Assembly: GCA_012270065.1 (NCBI GenBank)
Contig: JAAXJB010000083.1
Coordinates: forward strand, 1 to 32,737
DNA: 32,737 nucleotides
DNA from: Rubripirellula sp.
GTDB taxonomy: Bacteria > Planctomycetota > Planctomycetia > Pirellulales > Pirellulaceae
Direction of reading: 5' to 3'
The notes under the pieces were generated by a model. That model was given only the letters and a program-made list of their open reading frames with translations. It ran no database searches and was not told the DNA's origin. A program made the translations under genes and the position numbers. Below are positions 9,111-17,046 of this stretch, in pieces. Position 1 is the stretch's first letter, and every line of letters begins with the position of its first letter.

Positions 9111-9414
9111 GGTGGTTATCCGGCAGGGTTCAAAGTGTAGGAGCAGAGGGGGTGACGCCGATGACGCCTTTGCAGATTCACATTATGGGTGATATTTTCG
9201 GAGTAGACAACTCTCGCGAGAGTGGTGATCGTGGGTGGAAATCTGTGTGCCACCCGTGATCTGGGTAATAGAAGCCGTGCGTACCTGTCACTCCGGACGC
9301 GCGTTCGCTGCGATACAGTGATTGAAGCGGTGGAAGCCCGACGGCGATTTTTATATCTCGCTGGTTCGATTACCGTTCGGGTTGGAAAATGTTCGCTTGT
9401 CAGCGGGGCCGATC
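9111..9414. other. 304-base divergent promoter region
   Basis: This gap separates the divergent sugar-dehydrogenase fusion and larA-like genes. The frame of the latter stays open upstream to 9322, but the composition there and the position of conserved family residues favour the later start. I see no repeat or RNA gene. Confidence 0.45.
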
Positions 9415-10737
9415 ATGAAAATACTTCTGAATTACGGGCAAAACGGGTTTGCACTTGTCTTGCCAGAAGGCGTAACGGCAGATGTCATTGAGAAGCCGGT
9501 CATGCCTGTTCTGAGTGATCCCGGGGGGACTGTCAAAGCTGCTCTGGAGTCCGCACTGACGAAGAAGTGCCAGGAGGTGTTCGAGCAGGCATCAGGCATG
9601 TCACGAGATGCAAGCCGCCGCAGAAAAGATGCCACGGTCTGTATTGCTATTTGCGATATCACGAGGCCGGTTCCCAACTCACTTTTTCTGCGACCCATGA
9701 TCGAAGTTCTACTTCAGAATGGAATCGATCAAAAAAATGTGACGATTCTGGTCGCAACCGGACTGCATCGCCCCAATGTTGGACAGGAACTCGAGGAACT
9801 GATTGGCGATCCGTGGGTCCTGGAAAATGTCCGTGTCAAAAATCATGACGCGAGGAATGATCAGGAACATGTGCTGCTGGGGAAAACGCAGAAACGTGGA
9901 ACGGTGGTCAGGATTGACAAGGAATTTGTCAATGCTGCCATCAGAATTGTCACAGGGCTGGTTGAACCGCATTTCATGGCGGGATATTCGGGTGGCCGTA
10001 AGGTCATTGCTCCGGGTCTGGCGCATGCTGAAACCATCACCACTTTTCACAGCTCACGGTTCATGGCCGACCCGGCTGCCGTGAGCTGTAACCTTGTCGG
10101 CAACCCTTTGCATGAAGAACAGCTTGAAATCGTTCAACTTGTGGGTGGTGCCATGGGTTTGAATACTGTTCTCGATGATCAACGTCGGCTTTCATTCCTC
10201 AACTTTGGCGAGATCATTGCTGCTCATGAGGATGCTGTGGACTTCGTTCGCAGCTATTGCCAGGTTACTGTTGCAAAAAGATTCAACACCGTCGTCACCA
10301 CGGCAGCCGGATACCCACTGGATAAAACCTATTACCAGACGATCAAGGGAATGGTTGGCGGCATGAATATTCTCGAGCCCGGGGGAGATCTGATCATCGC
10401 TTCCGAGTGTAGCGAAGGTTTCGGTTCACCTGAATTCATGGATGCTCAGCGGCGTCTGGTCGAACTTGGCCCTGACGCTTTCCTGACAAGCCTGCTTGGA
10501 AAAACGCACGCTGATGTTGATGAGTGGCAAACCCAGATGCAGTTGAAGCCGATGGCCATTGGAAAAATCCATCTGTATTGTCCGTTGTTGAAGGAGAGTG
10601 AGTGGGCATTGACCGGTGTCAATCGCGTTGACTCCATCGAGCAGGCAATCAGCGAAAGCGTACGCAAACATCGCGACCCTCGGATAGCAGTCATTCCAGA
10701 AGGTCCCTATGTGGAACCAAGAGTCGGGTTGCTGTGA
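9415..10737 (+). CDS. larA: LarA-type nickel-pincer-nucleotide racemase/epimerase
   Basis: Starting at ATG 9415 the protein has 440 residues, close to the usual LarA length of about 425. LarA racemases move hydride through a nickel-pincer nucleotide tethered to a lysine; the characterised member interconverts D- and L-lactate, and homologues act on other 2-hydroxy acids. The key residues are visible with the spacing of the Lactobacillus enzyme: His118 in 'TGLHRPN', His186 and the cofactor lysine Lys196 in 'HFMAGYSGGRK', and His212 in 'TTFHSS'. The 186-196-212 spacing is identical to the family's 174-184-200. No larB, larC or larE cofactor-synthesis gene is next to it, so the cofactor must come from elsewhere and the substrate is uncertain. 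Confidence 0.88.
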   Translation: MKILLNYGQNGFALVLPEGVTADVIEKPVMPVLSDPGGTVKAALESALTKKCQEVFEQASGMSRDASRRRKDATVCIAICDITRPVPNSLFLRPMIEVLLQNGIDQKNVTILVATGLHRPNVGQELEELIGDPWVLENVRVKNHDARNDQEHVLLGKTQKRGTVVRIDKEFVNAAIRIVTGLVEPHFMAGYSGGRKVIAPGLAHAETITTFHSSRFMADPAAVSCNLVGNPLHEEQLEIVQLVGGAMGLNTVLDDQRRLSFLNFGEIIAAHEDAVDFVRSYCQVTVAKRFNTVVTTAAGYPLDKTYYQTIKGMVGGMNILEPGGDLIIASECSEGFGSPEFMDAQRRLVELGPDAFLTSLLGKTHADVDEWQTQMQLKPMAIGKIHLYCPLLKESEWALTGVNRVDSIEQAISESVRKHRDPRIAVIPEGPYVEPRVGLL

Positions 10738-11059
10738 ATGTTGCGCTGCAACGAGAACGTTCGAGAGGCATGGGGTATTTGAGAGGTGCGGGGTTTGAGT
10801 GTTTTGCGGTTTGAGAGTTTTGCGGCTTGCGGGGTGAAAACATTTGAGAGTTGCAGGGTGGTAGTGCAGTTGCTTTCCACGATGCTACAATCCGCCAACG
10901 CTGGATCGACTGGCGTCATCCACTTGCACGATGACTGTGGACCCGGGCGTATTCCGGTTTTAACAACTGGTTCTGCGGCTCAGTGGTTTGGCAATGGTGG
11001 AGTGTCGAAATTGTTCTGCATGGGCTTGAAACTGTAATTGATTCGAGGAGTGAATATTC
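10738..11059. other. 322-base intergenic region before the selenoprotein gene
   Basis: This gap holds a degenerate repeat block (10777-10861, listed separately) and the leader of the predicted selenoprotein gene. Short open frames here are not convincing. A small GTTGC/GCAAC hairpin at 10740-10752 follows the larA stop but has no T-tract. Confidence 0.45.
10777..10861. repeat. Degenerate short direct repeats (TTTGAGAG-GTTGCGGG type)
   Basis: The stretch contains four imperfect copies of a unit close to TTTGAGAGTTTTGCGGG. Copies begin near 10778, 10794, 10810 and 10843; the second and third are directly adjacent with a 16-base period and differ at one position, and the fourth follows a short spacer. 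It is G-rich on this strand and lies between larA and the selenoprotein gene. It is likely a slippage-derived non-coding repeat. Confidence 0.6.
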
Positions 11060-11413
11060 ATGGCTAAGACAATCGGGTGGAGTTACCACCGCAAGGGCTG
11101 AACGTCCTGCACCCGTGCGCAAGAGTTTCTTGCGCCTCGCAAAGTGAAGATTTCTGAGGAGATCGACGCTCGTAAAGTCCGTTATGGAGACGCTGAAGCC
11201 ATCGGCCTGCTTGAAAACAAAACAAGCTTGATGGTTGCCAAAGGTAAGAAAGTCACCAAGGTTGACTTGAAGAAGGCTGATGTTGATCAGTCGGAACTGG
11301 TTGCTTTGATGCTGGGTCCCACCGGGAACCTGCGAGCTCCGACATTGATCGTGGGTAAAAAAGTCATCGTCGGTTTCAATGAAGATCTGTACGCAGAGGT
11401 TTTCGGCGGTTGA
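11060..11413 (+). CDS. Predicted selenoprotein: ArsC/Spx-type thioredoxin-fold protein with Sec14 in a U-T-S-C motif
   Basis: The gene opens at ATG 11060, with GAGGAG at 11045-11050 nine bases upstream, and runs to TGA 11411-11413 if the in-frame TGA at 11099-11101 (codon 14) is read as selenocysteine. The product is then 117 residues. Around codon 14 the protein reads 'GWSYHRKG-U-TSC-TRAQEFL', which aligns directly with the CxxC-containing start of Spx/ArsC proteins (first beta strand, CTSC, then helix). The C-terminal 'LRAPTLIVGKKVIVGFNED' is the family's Arg-Pro-containing strand and 'GFNED' motif, so both sides of the TGA belong to one domain. A perfect SECIS-like hairpin follows the TGA. 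Expected role: cytoplasmic thiol/selenol redox enzyme, perhaps a reductase; the substrate is unknown and arsenate is not implied. Without recoding, only an N-terminally truncated 89-residue frame from GTG 11144 would be called, and it lacks the active site. Confidence 0.85.
11114..11139 (+). promoter_or_regulatory. Bacterial SECIS-like hairpin downstream of in-frame TGA
   Basis: GCGCAAGA at 11117-11124 pairs perfectly with TCTTGCGC at 11128-11135, leaving a GTT loop at 11125-11127; if the closing A-T pair opens, the loop is AGTTT. Two further pairs (11114/11139 and 11115/11138) are possible below a small internal loop. The loop G is 24 bases past the TGA. Bacterial SECIS elements are stem-loops inside the coding region just after the UGA, with a G among the first loop bases and the loop about 16-37 bases downstream; this one fits on all points. 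It would bind SelB. Confidence 0.8.
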
Positions 11414-11581
11414 TATCCGCGTGAGACCGCGAGACTTGGGTGTGCGGACGTCAGACACGTGAGCACGGCCGCGAGGGCTGTTGGTTGGCTTGTCCCATCA
11501 CGAGGGTCACCGCAGAACCGGCGTAGCGATTGTGTCTTGAGCATGGTTTCTTCACTGCGGCTTCAGCGATACGTGCTTGAG

Positions 11582-11609
11582 ATCGGCTGAAGGTTGTGGC
11601 GCAGCCGAT
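11582..11609. terminator. Possible weak terminator hairpin after the selenoprotein gene
   Basis: ATCGGCTG (11582-11589) pairs with CAGCCGAT (11602-11609) around a 12-base loop, and 'TTGAGAAGCTTTT' follows on the plus strand. A second inverted repeat, TTGCCTGCC (11621-11629) with GGCAGGCAA (11645-11653), overlaps the end of the convergent minus-strand gene. Neither has a proper T-tract, so termination is only a guess. Confidence 0.3.
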
Positions 11610-11634
11610 TTGAGAAGCTTTTGCCTGCCGAATC

Positions 11635-12858
11635 TCAAGGATTTGGCAGGCAACGTTGAAGTGTCATCAAGGCATAGCCAGTGCCGTAGGGCTGGTGGTA
11701 GTCATACAGCGGATAGTCCCACCACGAACCATCTTTCTCCTGCCTGTCGAGCATCAGATCAGCGAGCATGGATTGATATGGGCCCCTCTGCGCCTCGGGA
11801 AGCAAGTCGATGCAAAGTGCAGCGTAGTAGTGACCGTAGTAGTAGAAGTAGCCAGCTACCTGCATCCATGATTCGTGAGGCACCGGACGTTTGCGACCAA
11901 TGTCAAGCCAGCCGTTGCGCACGTACAGGCGATACAGCCAGTTCTTGAGAACATTGTCGGTGATTGCCTTGTCTCCCCAATACCGCAGCGCACAGTTGCA
12001 GCACTGCGATCTACCCAGGGAACCGCCGGGGCGGTTAATGCCCCTCATCGGTTGGTACTGCAGATATTCTCCATAAAGATAGGAGAAGTCCGGTTTTTGC
12101 TGACGCAATAATGCAGCGATCGCCCTTTTGACGATTCGTTCAGGCGGTGCAACACCGATCGCTTTCGCTTCGGCGAAGGCAATCAATACGGTTCCATTGA
12201 CGAAGCTGATCGATGACGACGTTGGCTTTCGGGCTTCGTAGCGGAAATCATAATAGCCCCATCCCCCATCCACCGATTCGTATCGGGTAAGTTTGTCGTA
12301 CTGCATCTCGATCAGTTGTACGATCCGTTTCTGCAGGGGTTTGTCTGCGTCGTGACGCTTGTGCATTCGAACAAGTGCCTGAATCGAGTAGGCATGGCCC
12401 CATACGTTGTAAATCGCATCCCCGGTTGCACGACGCAGGTCAGGCAAATGTTCCAGCAGCCATTCTTCACCGCGTTTCAATGCGTTCACTGCAGCCGGGT
12501 CGGTGGATTTGGTTTCGATCAGCGCCGAGACACAGAGAGCTGTCGTTGCTGTTCGAAATGCATGGTGAGCTCCGGGAACAGGAGCGTAGATGTTGAGAGA
12601 TTTGGTTCGAGTGGGTGAACCCCATGATCCGTTGGGATTTTGATCTTCAATGAGAAAAGCGATTCCACGCTTGATGGAAGCTTCGATCTCTTCACGACCA
12701 GGTGGATCCAGCTTCGGCAAGACAGGGGGTTTGCTGAAGTCCAAAGGGTTTGACAGTATTTCCGCCGCCGCATCGGGTTCTTTTGCAAAGCATGTAACCG
12801 GGGTGACCACACAGGTAATGATCACGCAGACTGCGAAAGCGGCTGATAATCGTTTCAT
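11635..12858 (-). CDS. Secreted prenyltransferase/squalene-oxidase-repeat (alpha/alpha toroid) protein
   Basis: From ATG 12858 the protein has 407 residues and a signal peptide (hydrophobic 'AAFAVCVIITCVVTPVTCFA'); a start eight codons earlier at 12882 is possible. The mature part shows QW-type repeats of the terpenoid-cyclase toroid: 'IEDQNPNGSWGS', 'YESVDGGWGYYDF' and 'DRQEKDGSWWDYP', each with a helix pair between them. The Asp-rich catalytic motif of squalene-hopene cyclase (DxDD) is absent, and export is also unlike a cyclase. It is therefore best regarded as a toroid-fold secreted protein of unknown role, common in planctomycetes. It lies 86 bases downstream of the HlyD-like adaptor gene on the same strand and may share its transcript. 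Confidence 0.8.
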   Translation of the reverse strand: MKRLSAAFAVCVIITCVVTPVTCFAKEPDAAAEILSNPLDFSKPPVLPKLDPPGREEIEASIKRGIAFLIEDQNPNGSWGSPTRTKSLNIYAPVPGAHHAFRTATTALCVSALIETKSTDPAAVNALKRGEEWLLEHLPDLRRATGDAIYNVWGHAYSIQALVRMHKRHDADKPLQKRIVQLIEMQYDKLTRYESVDGGWGYYDFRYEARKPTSSSISFVNGTVLIAFAEAKAIGVAPPERIVKRAIAALLRQQKPDFSYLYGEYLQYQPMRGINRPGGSLGRSQCCNCALRYWGDKAITDNVLKNWLYRLYVRNGWLDIGRKRPVPHESWMQVAGYFYYYGHYYAALCIDLLPEAQRGPYQSMLADLMLDRQEKDGSWWDYPLYDYHQPYGTGYALMTLQRCLPNP

Positions 12859-12944
12859 GTCAGGGCAGGACTTTTTGTGCATGGATGCTGGATGGAGTAC
12901 CGCACCGCGTAGGCATGCGGCCCGTCAGTTTACGCAGTGTGCAA

Positions 12945-14183
12945 TCACTTTGCCGTGGTTTCAAAAATGACCTGGCAGCCCATGGTTGGTGTCAGCTTTT
13001 CTTTTCCCGCCGAAAAGGAAACCACGCAATCGTAGCGTGACCCGGCGTACGGAATGCTGGAAACAGATTTCACTGTGCCTTTTCCCTTGAACCCGGCCAC
13101 ACCCGGAACAACCACCGTGCATTTTGTCCCTGGTTGAACCGATGGGAGATCCTCCTGATTAACGTCCAGGCGGACCTGGAGTTTTCCGGGGGCAAGGACG
13201 GTGGCAATCACTTGTGACCCAGTGACGGAACTGCCTTTCTTCAACAGAGATGGCTTGTCACCGAGTTTGCCGCGGGTCAGTTTGCCGTGGACAACGATTC
13301 CCGCGAGCGGTGAAGAAATGACAACTTTTTTGCGTTCGGCTTTCAATTCCTCGTATTTCTGCTTCGCTTTGTTGAACTCGTCACGTTTTTTCGAAATTTC
13401 GATTTGCGCCCGCTCGGCTGCGAGCGACAGATCGCGTTGAGCCTTGGCGTGCGCATGTTGTGCACGGGTGAAAGTTGCTTCCTGCTCTGCAATGGTTCGT
13501 GGCAGGGTCTGTTTGATGGCACGTTCAGCCGCAATCTCAGTGCTTTGGTGCCGAAACTCAGCCGCTTCGACGGATCGTTTGGCACGCTTGAGGACAATCT
13601 CCTCGGATTCTTCCGTCAGTTCGTCGGCATCGTACATCTGTTGAAGTTGGTCGAGTTCTTCACGTGCGTTCTCGAGAGATGCCAAGGAGCCCTTGAGCAG
13701 GTTTTCCTGCGTTGCAATGGTCCTTTCGCGATCAACTTTTACGAAGTTCTGGTATGCCTGTTGAGCGGCTTTCCATGTGCGCTCCGCAGCTGCTCGATCC
13801 AGCTTTTGACCTTCGACGAACTGTTCGTGGTTGAAGTCTTCTTCTTGCATCCCAAGCGTCGACAGACGCATTTCACGCTCTGCGCCTTTCATCTGCTCGG
13901 TAATGGGTTCTGCGTCAAACCACACGACATTTTGACCAGCCTTGATGGTTGCGCCGTGGGGGACAAGCCGTTCGATGGTCAACGAGGCGATCTGTTCGGT
14001 GTCTGCACTGATTTCCTTGGAAACCACTGCTTCAATGACACCGCTGATCGTTTTGGTTTTTGTGTCGGAATCACTGGAAGAATCAGGTTCTCCCTCAGCA
14101 CGTGCTGATGCCGTGAACGCAAGAGTTGCGATCAGCACGGGAACAAGATGGCCCAGATGGTATTTGACGGCAAAGAAACGCAT
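12945..14183 (-). CDS. HlyD/RND-type periplasmic adaptor protein
   Basis: I place the start at ATG 14183 (412 residues) because it leads straight into a signal peptide ending 'FTASARA'; the frame also opens 11 codons earlier. Residues about 45-90 and 290-330 look like the two halves of a lipoyl/barrel-sandwich domain: 'RLVPHGATIKAGQNVVWFD' and 'VVISSPLAGIVVHGKLTRGKL'. Between them is a long charged coiled coil (about 100-285, rich in Glu, Lys, Arg, Gln and Ala). A beta-barrel domain follows ('LQVRLDVNQEDLPSVQPGTKCTVVVPG'). Such adaptors join an inner-membrane pump to an outer-membrane channel, yet no transporter or TolC gene is adjacent, so its partner is unknown. It is first in the minus-strand pair with the toroid-fold gene. 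Confidence 0.85.
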   Translation of the reverse strand: MRFFAVKYHLGHLVPVLIATLAFTASARAEGEPDSSSDSDTKTKTISGVIEAVVSKEISADTEQIASLTIERLVPHGATIKAGQNVVWFDAEPITEQMKGAEREMRLSTLGMQEEDFNHEQFVEGQKLDRAAAERTWKAAQQAYQNFVKVDRERTIATQENLLKGSLASLENAREELDQLQQMYDADELTEESEEIVLKRAKRSVEAAEFRHQSTEIAAERAIKQTLPRTIAEQEATFTRAQHAHAKAQRDLSLAAERAQIEISKKRDEFNKAKQKYEELKAERKKVVISSPLAGIVVHGKLTRGKLGDKPSLLKKGSSVTGSQVIATVLAPGKLQVRLDVNQEDLPSVQPGTKCTVVVPGVAGFKGKGTVKSVSSIPYAGSRYDCVVSFSAGKEKLTPTMGCQVIFETTAK

Positions 14184-14821
14184 GATTGGGTAACCTGTGA
14201 CTGAAAAAACAAGCAAGCTAAAATAGGTGGGTTGTTGCCGATTGTAGTCACAAACGGATTTCTGTGTTGCGAAACCGCCGGTTTCCAGCGGAGCTGGCCA
14301 AGATTTTGTGATCGAACCGCATCAACAGTGGGTCTGGGGTGACCACCAGAAGCGTTCGCACCGGAGCAGAACTACGAGGAATTTCGGTTTGTTTCTCTAC
14401 CAGCCCGCATGGTCGCGTTGAATGGCGTGCTGACTGGTTTCAGGACGCTGTTGTGTACTGCATACCGTTATCGAGATCTTGTTTTCCCCCGGCTGCGGCG
14501 CTGCGTGTCGCGAATAAGGCTTGCCTCATGGTTTCGCCAGCGATCATCGCTTTGGTGCCAGGTTTCTTGAACTTGCCACCCGCAAGAGGGGAATTGGGTC
14601 ACGTAGCAAGTTGCGATTCCCCGAGGGAATTTCAGGTGGTGTGATTTCGGATGGAACTTTTGGGAAATTGTGCCCCCGGTTAAGTGATCCCGGGTGGCCC
14701 GTTTATGTCCCGGTTGGCTGCTGGTCGTGATCATCAGCTTGCCTGTATGTTAATCAGGTTCCGACTCGGGACCCGGTATTCGCAAGTGGTACCCAATTCC
14801 CTTTTGAGGCTGTTGTATCAG
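14184..14821. other. 638-base divergent intergenic region
   Basis: This is the largest gap in the window, between the HlyD-like gene (minus) and the sugar isomerase gene (plus). Frames of 60-100 codons cross it on both strands, but their amino-acid composition is not protein-like and no motif is recognisable. It could hold a small RNA or a decayed gene; I see no direct evidence of either. Confidence 0.4.
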
Positions 14822-15586
14822 ATGACTCGACTGCGACCATCCGTTTGTATCGATGCGGTATTCGAAGGCCTGACCTTCGATGAAGCCATTGAGCGTGTTA
14901 AAGCTACGGGCATTTCTGCTTTTGAATTTTGGGGTTGGTGGGACAGAGAACTCGATGAACTGTTGGCGGCGCGTGACAAGGCAGGTCTGGAGATCGCTGC
15001 TTGTTGCACAAAATTCATTAGCCTCGTCGATCAGACTAAGCGTGAAGCCTATCTGGCAGGTCTCGAGGAATCGATTCAAGCTGCCCAAAAACTCGGATGC
15101 GAGACTCTCATTAGCCAGGTGGGGAACGCCTTGCCTGACACCAGCCGGTCAGATCAGCAAGCGTCGTTGGTGGACGGTTTGCGTGAGGCGGTTCCAATGC
15201 TTGAGAGCAGTGGCATCACCTTGGTGATTGAACCGCTGAATGTGTTGGTCGATCACCCGGGATATTATTTGGTAAGAAGTGATGAAGCGTTCGAAATCGT
15301 TGATAAAGTAGGTTCACCAAATGTTAAAGTTGTCTTCGACATTTACCATCAGCAGATCAGTGAAGGTCAGCTGATTGCCAATATTATCAACAACATCGAC
15401 AAGATTGCGCATTTTCATGCAGCGGGAAACCCGGGACGTAATGAGCTTTCACGAGGCGAGCTGCACTACCCTTCGATTTTTGAAGCGATCCGGGAAACGG
15501 ACTATGACGGGTACGTAGGCCTCGAATATTGGCCGGTGGAGGACGCATCGCTTGGTCTACGCGAAATTGCTCAGTGGTTTCGGTAA
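14822..15586 (+). CDS. Hydroxypyruvate isomerase-like TIM-barrel sugar isomerase
   Basis: The 254-residue protein starts at ATG 14822; the frame is open to 14684 but the upstream part is not conserved in character. It has the xylose-isomerase-like TIM barrel of the Hyi/hydroxypyruvate isomerase group, whose usual length is about 258. Metal and catalytic ligands are visible: Glu137 in 'LVIEPLN', Asp173 and His176 in 'VFDIYHQQ', His199 in 'AHFHAAGNPGRNE' and Glu235 in 'VGLEYWP'. The 'GNPGRNEL' stretch is typical of hydroxypyruvate isomerases rather than inositol or xylose isomerases. No glyoxylate-pathway gene is adjacent, so the physiological substrate could be another keto or aldo acid. The stop codon is followed by an exact 15-base duplication (15588-15602). 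Confidence 0.82.
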   Translation: MTRLRPSVCIDAVFEGLTFDEAIERVKATGISAFEFWGWWDRELDELLAARDKAGLEIAACCTKFISLVDQTKREAYLAGLEESIQAAQKLGCETLISQVGNALPDTSRSDQQASLVDGLREAVPMLESSGITLVIEPLNVLVDHPGYYLVRSDEAFEIVDKVGSPNVKVVFDIYHQQISEGQLIANIINNIDKIAHFHAAGNPGRNELSRGELHYPSIFEAIRETDYDGYVGLEYWPVEDASLGLREIAQWFR

Positions 15587-15602
15587 CCAGTGGTTTCGGT
15601 AA
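15572..15602. repeat. 15-bp tandem duplication spanning a stop codon
   Basis: CAGTGGTTTCGGTAA occurs at 15572-15586 as the final codons and stop of the isomerase gene, and again at 15588-15602 one base later. This looks like a recent replication-slippage duplication and leaves the gene intact. Confidence 0.85.
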
Positions 15603-15823
15603 TGAGCGGCGTTTGCGAAGCTGAAATATCTCAATCGATGTTGCATTTTCTGGTTTTTGAAGCACTGTCGGGCTCGAACGCACTGTTTGGCTCTCAACAG
15701 CTAAACTGGGCAAGTGCGAGATGCCCTCAGGCATGAATTTTCTGCGACAAAACTGCAGTGCAGAGCCTTCGATACAATCAGCGTTGATTTGAATCCGTAT
15801 CACAAACGAGAAGCACCCGAATC

Positions 15824-16918
15824 ATGGCAGAACTTCCATCCCGTTTGCAGCGTCTTGCAGATTCCCTCTCCGAGCTGGAAGTTGATGCTTTTTTGGTCAC
15901 GGATGAAATCAATGTCCGTTATCTTTCAGGCTTCACCGGGGATAGTAGTTCCTTGTTGGTTTCATCTGGTCAGGCCAGTATCCTCAGTGACGGACGATAT
16001 TCAGCACAGATTCAGGAGCAGTGTCGCGGGATCGAAATGCGGATTCGTAGTTCGACTCAGACAGCTCAGGATTTGATTTTGGAATCTTTGCAGGACTCTC
16101 GAATCCGAAGGGTTGCTTTGGAAGCCCATCATATGAGTGTTGCTCAGTTTCAGTTCTTCGAGCAAGGATGCAGCGGAGTCGAGCTGGTTGCCACGACCGG
16201 GGTGGTTGAAAAGCTGAGAATGATCAAAGACGAGTCCGAGATAGCAACGACGCGCACGGCGGTTGATCTGGCTGAACGCGTCTTTCGCGAAATGTTGCCG
16301 ACTTTGAGCAGTGAACACACCGAGCTTGAGGTTGCCCACAGTATCGAGCAACGGCTGCGTGACCTGGGTGCCGAGGGGTGCAGTTTTTCACCAATTGTGG
16401 GGGCCGGTCCGGGGAGTGCCCTACCACATTACCAGCCGCGGAATGTCGCACTTGGTGCCCACCAGTGCCTGTTGATCGATTGGGGAGCCAAATACCAAGG
16501 TTATGCCAGCGACCTGACACGGACGTTGCACGCTCCCCAAGTGGGGGATTCATTCAAACGGGCTTATGAAGGCGTTCTTGAAGCCCAACTGGCAGCAATT
16601 GACCTGATTAAACCGGGTATGCCGGTCAAAGAAGTGGACGCAGCAGCTCGTGCAGCTCTGCAGCGGCACGGTATTTTGGAGGCTTTTAGTCATGGATTGG
16701 GGCATGGAACAGGGCTCCAAATCCACGAAATGCCCCGGATGTCGCCGATCAGCGATGAAATTCTGGCTCCCGGCATGATCATTACCGTCGAACCCGGTGT
16801 TTATTATGATGGAGACTTCGGGATCAGGATTGAAGATGACGTTCTGGTGACGGAATCTGGGCATGAGGTACTAAGTACTTTGCCAAAGGGCCTCGATGAT
16901 TGCCGATTCATCCTGTAA
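15824..16918 (+). CDS. M24-family Xaa-Pro aminopeptidase/dipeptidase
   Basis: The 364-residue protein removes N-terminal residues next to proline, or cleaves X-Pro dipeptides, with a di-metal centre in a pita-bread fold. All five metal ligands are in place: Asp219 in 'LIDWGA', Asp230 in 'ASDLTR', His294 in 'HGLGHGTG', Glu323 in 'TVEPGVYY' and Glu337 in 'RIEDDV'. The N-terminal creatinase-like domain covers residues 1-135 ('DAFLVTDEINVRYLSGFTG'). The length fits the short YqhT/PepQ-like group. It has no signal peptide, so it is cytoplasmic. It precedes accB by 128 bases, an arrangement also seen in Firmicutes (yqhT-efp-accB-accC), which suggests a conserved operon. Confidence 0.88.
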   Translation: MAELPSRLQRLADSLSELEVDAFLVTDEINVRYLSGFTGDSSSLLVSSGQASILSDGRYSAQIQEQCRGIEMRIRSSTQTAQDLILESLQDSRIRRVALEAHHMSVAQFQFFEQGCSGVELVATTGVVEKLRMIKDESEIATTRTAVDLAERVFREMLPTLSSEHTELEVAHSIEQRLRDLGAEGCSFSPIVGAGPGSALPHYQPRNVALGAHQCLLIDWGAKYQGYASDLTRTLHAPQVGDSFKRAYEGVLEAQLAAIDLIKPGMPVKEVDAAARAALQRHGILEAFSHGLGHGTGLQIHEMPRMSPISDEILAPGMIITVEPGVYYDGDFGIRIEDDVLVTESGHEVLSTLPKGLDDCRFIL

Positions 16919-17046
16919 AACCTTGCAAAACAGGGCGGGTAGACCTTGGAAAATCGCCATGGGATGCTCCATGTGTTTTCCTAAACCGCCTAGATTTCCT
17001 AGAGGGATGGTTCTCTCGTTTCAAAATTATTGACGGCGAAGCAGGC

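Noticed and set aside
11144-11413. Calling the downstream 89-residue frame (GTG 11144) as the whole gene
   Set aside because: It would lack the first beta strand and the CxxC-equivalent of the fold. The upstream part is in frame, conserved in character and preceded by GAGGAG, so TGA recoding explains the locus better.
11060-11413. The in-frame TGA as a nonsense mutation making a pseudogene
   Set aside because: The TGA is at the exact redox position, the rest of the frame is undamaged, and a SECIS-like hairpin follows at the right distance. A decayed gene would not be expected to show all three.
10916-11458. A 180-codon minus-strand open frame covering the selenoprotein gene
   Set aside because: It is antisense to a frame with clear ArsC/Spx motifs, has no recognisable domain, and is open mainly because it mirrors the codon bias of the real gene.
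11635-12858. Squalene-hopene cyclase assignment
   Set aside because: QW-like repeats are present, but the DxDD catalytic motif is missing, the protein is too short for a two-domain cyclase, and it has a signal peptide.
13404-14108. A 234-codon plus-strand frame inside the HlyD-like gene
   Set aside because: It is Cys/Phe-rich and opposite a convincing coiled-coil adaptor, so it is a shadow of that gene.
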